Positions 9,045-15,416 of a stretch of 64,000 bases of DNA are shown one piece after another. The notes under the pieces are model-generated. The model worked only from the letters and a program-made list of their open reading frames with translations. It made no database searches and had not been told where the DNA came from. The first letter of the stretch is position 1; every line of letters begins with the position of its first letter. The translations under genes were made by a program, and so were the position numbers. This stretch comes from Neptunomonas japonica DSM 18939 (GTDB lineage Bacteria; Pseudomonadota; Gammaproteobacteria; Pseudomonadales; Balneatricaceae): assembly GCF_000422765.1 (NCBI RefSeq), contig NZ_AUGR01000022.1, positions 1-64,000 of the forward strand, given 5' to 3'.

Positions 9045-10337
9045 CTAAAACAGGCTTATAGGAAGATAAAGCGCAAAACGCGCACCACCTAATGGAGACG
9101 CAGAAACCTTCACCTCTCCCTGGTGTATTTCCATGATCTCCTTGACAATAGACAACCCTAATCCATGCCCGCCGGTATTATTGGCTCGAGCCGTATCAAG
9201 TCGCTCAAAAGGCTCAAAAATACGTCCACACTCATTTTTAGGTACGCCCTGCCCGTCATCATCAACACAGATCACTAGGCGGTCATTCTCAATAAAAGAG
9301 TGGAGCTCGATTTGAGCATTAGCGTGTATATCCGCATTTCTAATCAGATTGCTAAGTGCTCGAAGAAGTAAGCGGCTATCAAACTGTATATCAACAGGCT
9401 TGCCAGGAAAAATCTGAAGGCTTTTCATACAACTGCGCTGTAATATTGGTTGTTGGTTTAGTAACCATCGAGGGAAAGACTGAGTACTAAAATCTCCTAG
9501 AATTCCAGACCTTTGCATCTTGGCATAGGTGAGCAACTCTTCAACTAGCTGGTCTAACTCTGTTAGATCCTCTTCCATTCCATGCAAAAAAGGCTGATGT
9601 TCAGGCGTTTTTATATCCTCTTCTAGCATGGTTAACTGACAGCGTAAGCGAAAGATGGGGGTTCTTAATTCATGCGCTACAGCATTTGTTAAACGTTTAT
9701 GGCTGGCAATAAGCAGCTCTATGCGCTCAGCCATTTGATTGAATGAGCCATTTAACCTCCCTACTCTATGTTTAGGTGACATCGGTGCCCTAACAGAAAA
9801 ATTTCCTTCTGCAATAGCCATAGCTGACATTTCTAGCATTTTAAGCTTGCGTTGTAAGAGGTAAATCCAAACGGCAAGCGTGAAAGCAGTAACAAGGAAA
9901 AAACCTAAGGTATATACTCGTTCTAGTGTCTTAACTGCCTTAGAAAAATCAGAAGAGGTATCATTAGTACTGCGGTAAATTTTGTCGTTAACACTAAGAC
10001 GCATATAAATAACATCGTCATCATCAATACCGGGTTCAAGGCTTTTATTAAGTATGCTTGAGCTCGGCATGTTTTTAATTTCGGGGCGTTCAAGTATGCT
10101 AGCATCCGTAACTACAGTCAGTAATTGATTTTCCAACTTTGCGGTTCGATGCATTGATGCTTCCATTTGCTGTTCGCCTGATAGCTCATATACCTCTTCG
10201 AAAAGCTGAATGTAGCTACGCAGAGCTTCCTCTTCAAAGTCATAAAATAACTGTGTAGTAAAGACTTCAATTAGCACCAAAAACCCAATCAGCGCTGCAA
10301 TAATACCCATATAGAGGGTGATGAAGAGGCGAGCCAT
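9045..10337 (-). CDS. Sensor histidine kinase, RstB-like
   Basis: Inner-membrane kinase of 430 residues. Two membrane helices (about 8-29 and 146-164) enclose a periplasmic sensor region of about 115 residues. A HAMP domain, a dimerisation/phosphoacceptor domain with His222 in AVAHELRTP, and an ATPase domain with N-, G1- and G2-box motifs (NLIRNADIH, DDDGQGVP, GGHGLGLSIV) follow. The domain plan and the HELRTP...LR sequence resemble Escherichia RstB. The gene follows its response regulator with a gap of about 90 bases. The signal is unknown; the neighbouring OmpV and RND pump suggest an envelope or antimicrobial stress cue. Confidence 0.93.
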   Translation of the reverse strand: MARLFITLYMGIIAALIGFLVLIEVFTTQLFYDFEEEALRSYIQLFEEVYELSGEQQMEASMHRTAKLENQLLTVVTDASILERPEIKNMPSSSILNKSLEPGIDDDDVIYMRLSVNDKIYRSTNDTSSDFSKAVKTLERVYTLGFFLVTAFTLAVWIYLLQRKLKMLEMSAMAIAEGNFSVRAPMSPKHRVGRLNGSFNQMAERIELLIASHKRLTNAVAHELRTPIFRLRCQLTMLEEDIKTPEHQPFLHGMEEDLTELDQLVEELLTYAKMQRSGILGDFSTQSFPRWLLNQQPILQRSCMKSLQIFPGKPVDIQFDSRLLLRALSNLIRNADIHANAQIELHSFIENDRLVICVDDDGQGVPKNECGRIFEPFERLDTARANNTGGHGLGLSIVKEIMEIHQGEVKVSASPLGGARFALYLPISLF

Positions 10338-10431
10338 AAGCAGTAAATCCCATTTGTACTGGTAGTGTTAACTTATTCTTACATAGACAAGGTAATGGCA
10401 TCACCCACAGGAGTGTATGGAAATGTATGGA

Positions 10432-11169
10432 TCAGCTCCATTGATCTGAAACTAGCATGTAGCCCTTGCCTCTGACCGTAATAATTCGTGAAGGCAGCGT
10501 TGAGTCATCGTTCAATTTCTTGCGAAGAATGGCAATCTTATTATCGATGGTTCGATCTACTCCATCGTAGTCAATACCACGGGTCGACTTTACCAACGTA
10601 TCGCGGGACAACGTTTCATCGGCATGTGAAGCCAGCAGCCATAAAAGATCAAACTCACCGGGTGTTAGGTTTACAAACTCACCCACCAGATAGCAGCGTT
10701 GAGTCAGTTGATTGAGTGACAACTGCCCTAAATGCAACTGATGCTCTGCGGTTATCAATGGCGTAGCTTGTCTGCTCGGAGGTACTGCTGGGTTATTAAT
10801 GGTTCCTGGTTGGCGACGCAACAGCATACGGATACGTGCTAACAGCACCCTAGGTTGTAAAGGCTTACAGACGAAATCATCAGCTCCCATCTCCAACGCT
10901 GCTACCTGGTCCATATCATCATCGCTCGCAGTAAGAATCAGTATTTTTCCGTTAAAAATACCTCTAACCTCACGGCATACACTCAAGCCATCCATTCCCG
11001 GTAACATAAGATCAAGGATAAGCAAATCAGGCTGTACTTGTTCCAAAAGTGCTATAGCTTCATCACCTCTATGCCCAAATGCCACCTCAAAGCCATTGCG
11101 GCTAAGGTATAAGCTAAGAAGCTGAGTCAGCTTTTCATCATCTTCGATTAGTAGAATTTTATCTAACAT
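10432..11169 (-). CDS. OmpR-family response regulator, RstA-like
   Basis: DNA-binding response regulator of 245 residues. The receiver domain (1-120) has the acidic pair Asp10/Asp11, phosphoacceptor Asp53 (LILDLMLPG), Thr80 and Lys102. The C-terminal winged-helix domain ends in the usual RGKGYML. Between them is a longer, Pro- and Thr-rich linker. The winged helix has the RGIDYDGVDRTIDNKIAILRKKL segment seen in RstA. First gene of a likely regulator-kinase operon with the MipA/OmpV gene beyond. Probable targets, by inference, are its own operon and the envelope genes next to it. Confidence 0.93.
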   Translation of the reverse strand: MLDKILLIEDDEKLTQLLSLYLSRNGFEVAFGHRGDEAIALLEQVQPDLLILDLMLPGMDGLSVCREVRGIFNGKILILTASDDDMDQVAALEMGADDFVCKPLQPRVLLARIRMLLRRQPGTINNPAVPPSRQATPLITAEHQLHLGQLSLNQLTQRCYLVGEFVNLTPGEFDLLWLLASHADETLSRDTLVKSTRGIDYDGVDRTIDNKIAILRKKLNDDSTLPSRIITVRGKGYMLVSDQWS

Positions 11170-11336
11170 CTATATTGATACCTGATGACTTTTTCAAACG
11201 ATACAAGATAATAGCGATATTTTTTTAACATCGCATCCAGCTTTATTAGATATAGAGAACAGTGCGAGTGTTTTAGTCCTCAAGTTCTTCGATTTACTAT
11301 ACAATATCGTTCGTTTAAATTTCGTTGGATTTTGCT

Positions 11337-11762
11337 ATGAAGACACCCACAGTAGACACCCCTATTTCTGAAGACGCTGAAACTAACCAGACAAAAAATG
11401 GATTTTTAGCGCTGGTATCTAAGTTGACGTTTGATGAAAACTTACCTATTCGCTTCATGTATAAAACAGTACCAGAGCATCTTAACGATACCGGATGGCG
11501 CCTATATACGGGATATGAAACACAAGAGTACGCCGCTAACGAATTGGCTAACATGCTACCGGTTCCTTTGCAGAAACTGTCGTCTATGGACCCTTCGTTA
11601 ACTGATTTACTTACTTATAATGCTGGAACTGTTTGGGAACGCCCGCCAGAAAGCGAAGGTTGGCAGCGTGTGTACGACTTTAAAATTCCATCTGCTAACG
11701 TGGACGTTGATATTACAAACGATCCTGATCGTTTTAATATCTCTGATGAATCAGATAAATAA
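11337..11762 (+). CDS. DUF2185-like conserved protein
   Basis: Small soluble acidic protein (141 residues from the ATG at 11337; an in-frame TTG at 11325 would add four). No strong Shine-Dalgarno sequence decides the start. The central block (RFMYKTVPEHLNDTGWRLYTGYETQEYAAN) resembles the DUF2185/Imm33-like family, whose members are of unknown or immunity-like function. It has no signal peptide or membrane segment. It stands alone between the divergent regulator operon and a convergent NYN-domain gene and shares a bidirectional terminator with the latter. The family assignment is from recall and only moderately sure. Confidence 0.75.
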   Translation: MKTPTVDTPISEDAETNQTKNGFLALVSKLTFDENLPIRFMYKTVPEHLNDTGWRLYTGYETQEYAANELANMLPVPLQKLSSMDPSLTDLLTYNAGTVWERPPESEGWQRVYDFKIPSANVDVDITNDPDRFNISDESDK

Positions 11763-11803
11763 GGTAATGCTAGTGCTGAATGAATAGTGTTCAGTAAGAA
11801 TAG

Positions 11804-11837
11804 AAAATTAGCCAGCGTTGAAGACCTGGCTAATTTT
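11804..11837. terminator. Bidirectional intrinsic terminator
   Basis: A 12-bp stem (AAAATTAGCCAG pairing with CTGGCTAATTTT) with a 10-base loop carries A and T runs on its outer sides. It serves the convergent DUF2185-like and NYN-domain genes. Confidence 0.9.
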
Positions 11838-11848
11838 TCAAAGAGCAA

Positions 11849-12322
11849 TCACAGTAAAAGATCATCTCTAATCGGATGAAAAACAGATGCGGCCTCAACT
11901 AAAGAGTTAGCCGTTAGCGATGGAACACCATAGACCTCTGCTGTGACGTTATAATCTTTTCGTACTTTATCTAACAGCAGGTCAAAGTCTCCGTCACCAG
12001 AAAGCAAAACAACTGTATCAACCTCTTTAGCAACATCCATTACATCAATAGCAATGCCAACATCCCAATCGCCCTTAGCTGAACCATCGCTTCGCTGAAT
12101 AAAGGGCTTCAGTTTTACCGTAAAACCCATATGTTTAAGTGCGCTCTGAAATTTATGCTGCTTATCATCAGCACGATGAATCGCATAAGCCGTAGCCGAC
12201 ACTATTTCACCTTGCTCACTGATACGCTGCCACAACTTACGGTAATTAAACTGACGATCATACGCTTGCCGTGTTGTGTAATAGATATTTTGAACATCGA
12301 CAAAAATTGCAATTTTTTTCAA
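11849..12322 (-). CDS. NYN-domain (LabA/DUF88-type) putative ribonuclease
   Basis: A 157-residue single-domain protein of the NYN/PIN-like nuclease fold. It shows the family's acidic positions: Asp9 with Asn12 in IFVDVQNIYY, then KGDWDVGIAIDVM, and LLSGDGDFDLLLD. These residues are expected to bind a divalent metal for RNA cleavage. LabA-type proteins occur across bacteria as stand-alone proteins with poorly known RNA targets. The start at ATG 12320-12322 fits the conserved MKKIAIFVD N-terminus. It is monocistronic and convergent with the DUF2185-like gene. The substrate is unknown. Confidence 0.88.
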   Translation of the reverse strand: MKKIAIFVDVQNIYYTTRQAYDRQFNYRKLWQRISEQGEIVSATAYAIHRADDKQHKFQSALKHMGFTVKLKPFIQRSDGSAKGDWDVGIAIDVMDVAKEVDTVVLLSGDGDFDLLLDKVRKDYNVTAEVYGVPSLTANSLVEAASVFHPIRDDLLL

Positions 12323-12709
12323 ATCAATAGCCTACCTAGTTGATACATCCCATTTCACTAACAATACAGACAGTTTTGACAATGAGCCGAGCTTAGCCGC
12401 CGCTAACAATATTAGCAACGACATGAGCGTCCCTTTACGGTAGACGAACATAACAACTGTATCGTTTTATATTTTTACTGAGTGTCATTTTTTTTTACAT
12501 TAATTTTAAATTCATATTCGGTTTTTAAAAAAAAAATAACCAAAAATTATTATTAGCAACCTAACTACTTGTTATTTAAGAAATTAAACAAATGTATGAA
12601 AAAACATGGCATATAAAATGCTTTTGTAACGTTATTAAGACTGAATAACTTAAGACACTGATCTTCTTAAGTTTTTAATAGAAAAAGCTAAACACAGGGA
12701 GAAACATGT
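12323..12709 (+). other. AT-rich upstream region of the PEP-CTERM-like gene
   Basis: About 390 bases without a gene. The last 250 are very AT-rich with homopolymer runs. A TATAAA at 12612-12617 could be a -10 box but lacks a good -35. The ribosome binding site AGGGAG at 12696-12701 is strong and favours the ATG at 12710 over the out-of-frame ATG at 12706. Confidence 0.5.
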
Positions 12710-14260
12710 ATGTTTCAAATTATAAACGTCAAGCGTAGCGTACTTGCGATTGCAATAAGCGCTGGTATGGCCTCTTCAGGATCTGCATATGCAGGTGCTG
12801 TTATTTTTGATCAAGGGAACAACGCCGCTACAGCTAATGTAGCACTGGGTGTTAATAATTTCGGGCACCTTAATTTCACACCAAGCTCAGATGAATTTGG
12901 TTGGGATGATGGTTTTGAAACAGCCAATGCAGGTCCTACAGGTCTTGCTTATAAATTCCCTGGTGGGGCTTTCAATGATGGAACCTCCCCGGGCTGTGAA
13001 TGCGAGGGTTGGGGAGTTGCAGTAGGAACTGGTGCTGGTCGCATTTCAGCTTATGCCAGTGTAGATAACGGTGGTTCTGGCGGGATAGCTAGCGGTACCT
13101 TTGGCGCTACACCTAATAGCGCAACATCTGTAGTTCAAATGGCAGGCGCAGATGTTTCAATCACACATGCTTACGGTGTTTCGCTTGCTCCAGGGGTTTT
13201 TCAGGGCAACGTGACCATTACAAATAATGAAGCATTTACACTTACCGATTTAGTGTATCGACGTGCTATGGATTGGGATATCCCACCTACAGAGTTTAAT
13301 GAATATGTAACTATTCAGGGCGTTGAAGCTAATTCAGAAGCCAACGGTGGTAACGTACGCTTTTCTGGTGACGATGGGTTCTTTGATGTAGATCCACTAA
13401 ATGTACCCGGCACATTTGGCGGAGGAACAATCACCGCCCCAGCAAATACTGACTTTGTTGATAATGGCGCAGCAGATCATGGTGCTCTATTTGACTTTGC
13501 ATTTGGTGACCTTGCTGCAGGTGAAAGCTTTAGCTTTAATATTTTTTATGGCGCCCACGGTAGCGAAGCTGAAGCTCTAGCAGCTGTCGATATTTTAGGT
13601 TCGCAAGTTTACTCTCTTGGTCAGTCTAACCCAGATGGAGACAGTGAATTAGGCGATGGCGGATTCGGTGACGGTGATGAGAGTGAATTCGTAGGAGGCT
13701 CTAGCGGAGCAGGTAACCCAGACGGTACTCCTGCAACATTCCTATTCGCCTTTGGTGGTGTGGGTGGCGTAGAAATTGGAACAAATCAAGACAATCCAAT
13801 TTTACCATTCGTTCCAGCTCCAGGCGCGTTTACCTTTACTGCCCCCACTCCTCGTCGCTGGTTTGATCCACCGTTTGTTGATGGTTTTGTTTACGAGCTA
13901 GTGGGTGGTGGTGAGTTTACAGAGGTTGGCGCTCCTATCGGATTTGTTGACATGTGTATTGTTGTTAATGGAATTGAAGTAGAGTGCGACTTTGACGGTG
14001 GCGAGCTTTATAGCTTTGGACCTGGTGTAACCAGCTTCTCCATTACGGGAATATCTCCACTTGATGCTGCAGACCCTGCTTTCTCAACGGCCTTCCCTAC
14101 TTTCCTAGATTGGGATGGAACAGCTGCCACTCTATTAATGACATCAATTGAGGTGACTTCAACTCCTCCTTCTGGTGTGCCATTACCAGGCACTTTGTGG
14201 CTACTTGGGCTTGGTTTAGGTGGATTACTGACTGCTCGTCGAGTTAAAAAAAGCGTGTAA
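12710..14260 (+). CDS. PEP-CTERM-like secreted surface protein
   Basis: Secreted 516-residue protein. It has a Sec signal peptide ending in SAYA at residue 28, a Gly/Asn/Asp-rich, Cys-poor beta-type body, and a C-terminal tail at about 489-516. The tail has the PEP-CTERM plan: VPLPGTLWLL, a hydrophobic helix, then the basic cluster ARRVKK. In known systems exosortase recognises this tail and the protein is moved to the cell surface or exopolysaccharide; the VPLP form is a common gammaproteobacterial variant. No exosortase or polysaccharide gene is adjacent. The body carries CECEGWG and repeated GDGGFGDGDE-like segments but no enzyme motif. An AGGGAG ribosome binding site and a strong terminator frame it as a single-gene unit. 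Confidence 0.85.
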   Translation: MFQIINVKRSVLAIAISAGMASSGSAYAGAVIFDQGNNAATANVALGVNNFGHLNFTPSSDEFGWDDGFETANAGPTGLAYKFPGGAFNDGTSPGCECEGWGVAVGTGAGRISAYASVDNGGSGGIASGTFGATPNSATSVVQMAGADVSITHAYGVSLAPGVFQGNVTITNNEAFTLTDLVYRRAMDWDIPPTEFNEYVTIQGVEANSEANGGNVRFSGDDGFFDVDPLNVPGTFGGGTITAPANTDFVDNGAADHGALFDFAFGDLAAGESFSFNIFYGAHGSEAEALAAVDILGSQVYSLGQSNPDGDSELGDGGFGDGDESEFVGGSSGAGNPDGTPATFLFAFGGVGGVEIGTNQDNPILPFVPAPGAFTFTAPTPRRWFDPPFVDGFVYELVGGGEFTEVGAPIGFVDMCIVVNGIEVECDFDGGELYSFGPGVTSFSITGISPLDAADPAFSTAFPTFLDWDGTAATLLMTSIEVTSTPPSGVPLPGTLWLLGLGLGGLLTARRVKKSV

Positions 14261-14278
14261 TGCCTTTTTGTACCATAT

Positions 14279-14311
14279 AAAAAAGCGGGGCTAACATGCC
14301 CCGCTTTTTTT
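14279..14311 (+). terminator. Intrinsic terminator
   Basis: GCGGGGC/GCCCCGC stem with a 6-base loop followed by seven T, directly after the PEP-CTERM-like gene. An A-run on the other side makes it potentially bidirectional. Confidence 0.95.
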
Positions 14312-14398
14312 ATGAAAAAAAACTAAAATATACGCTAATAATTACTATAATTAGTTTCACTGATTTAAACAGTAAAATCATTATTAATGGAGTAACTA

Positions 14399-15004
14399 AT
14401 GACTACATTCCGTATTGCTGCATTGGCATCTATTTATTTAGCTTTAACATCAACAAATATCACAGCAGCGGCCCTAGACAACAATCAGTTTTCAATCAAA
14501 GGTGTTGGTAACTTCGTCTGTAGTCGATTTGTAAATGATATGAAAGAAACGGGATCAACTAGCGCGTTTATGTACGGCGGCTGGGCTTACGGGTATTTAA
14601 CAGGTGAAAACCGCTATTCCAAAGAGACATTTGATCTTGCACCATGGGAAAACTTAGAAACGTTAACAAACTATTTACACACTTATTGTACTAAAAACCC
14701 ATCACATACTTATGGTGTAGCTGTCTTAACCATGGTTGATGCGCTCAGAGCTGATAGGCTTACAAAACCCTCTCCGCCGATCGACTTAGAAACGGAACAC
14801 GGTAAAGTACGAGTTTATCTTGCTACAGTAATTCGAGCGCAGAAAAAGCTCTATGATGAGGATTACTTCAAAGGGAAACCTGATGGAGCATATGGCCCAC
14901 AAACTCGTGCTGCCATTGAGAAGTATCAATCAAGTAAAAATCTAAAGGTTAATGGACTGCTAGATCAAGCGACACTATATTCATTATTTCGTACTAAAAA
15001 CTGA
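14399..15004 (+). CDS. Secreted Rap1a/Tai-like protein with peptidoglycan-binding domain
   Basis: Periplasmic 201-residue protein with a Sec signal peptide (about residues 1-23). Its middle part has FVCSRFV...YGGWAYGYLTGENRY...YLHTYCTKNP, a Cys/Trp/Gly pattern reminiscent of Rap1a/Tai-type immunity or HdeA-like folds. The C-terminus (about 145-198) has the PG_binding_1 signature FKGKPDGAYGPQTRAAIEKYQ...NGLLDQAT, which binds cell-wall peptidoglycan. The GGAG at 14388-14391 supports the start. No effector or type VI gene is nearby, so an immunity role is not supported here. Binding to the cell wall is likely; the function of the first domain is a guess. Confidence 0.8.
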   Translation: MTTFRIAALASIYLALTSTNITAAALDNNQFSIKGVGNFVCSRFVNDMKETGSTSAFMYGGWAYGYLTGENRYSKETFDLAPWENLETLTNYLHTYCTKNPSHTYGVAVLTMVDALRADRLTKPSPPIDLETEHGKVRVYLATVIRAQKKLYDEDYFKGKPDGAYGPQTRAAIEKYQSSKNLKVNGLLDQATLYSLFRTKN

Positions 15005-15021
15005 TCACAACAAAGTAGTAC

Positions 15022-15060
15022 TTACAGTTAGCCAGAATCAATGGATCTGGCCAACTGTAA
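15022..15060. terminator. Strong inverted repeat between convergent genes
   Basis: A 15-bp stem with a single mismatch (TTACAGTT-A-GCCAGA against TCTGGCCAACTGTAA) and a 9-base loop. It lacks a clear T-run, but its position between two converging genes suggests a terminator for both. Confidence 0.65.
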
Positions 15061-15084
15061 TCAATGTGTATTCTCACACGCTAA

Positions 15085-15201
15085 CTACTTTTCATCCTTC
15101 TTTTCTTCGCTAGCCTTTTTACGCTTTTCAGCATCAGCTTGCTCTTGCTGCTTAATTTCTTCTGCACTCTGACCACCGCAAGAACCACAACATGTACTCA
15201 T
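15085..15201 (-). CDS. Small Cys-rich protein (CCGSCGG)
   Basis: A 38-residue ORF starting at ATG 15199-15201 with AGG about 9 bases upstream. The N-terminus MSTCCGSCGGQSAEE carries three Cys in a Cys-Cys-Gly-Ser-Cys pattern; the rest is a charged Lys/Glu/Ala-rich helix. The regular design, the ribosome binding site and the terminator-like palindrome downstream argue that it is expressed. Short proteins with a similar head occur in gammaproteobacteria without a known role; metal or Fe-S binding by the Cys cluster is possible but unproven. Confidence 0.65.
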   Translation of the reverse strand: MSTCCGSCGGQSAEEIKQQEQADAEKRKKASEEKKDEK

Positions 15202-15416
15202 CACTATTACCTAATTATTTATGTAAGATAACCCACATAATAACCAACTGAAGAACTCGGTTAATTGACATAAATCAGCTTCTGTCACATTTCTTAAAAC
15301 AACGTCTTTTATACTTCCTACTTCACTATCTCAGAGGCTAGGACTATCTAGATCTAACAACGAGCTATTGACGCCGAATTGAACAATACAATGAATATCT
15401 ACACGAGAACGTCACT

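Noticed and set aside
12706-12708. ATG four bases before the PEP-CTERM-like start
   Set aside because: It is out of frame and soon meets a stop; the AGGGAG spacing fits 12710 better.
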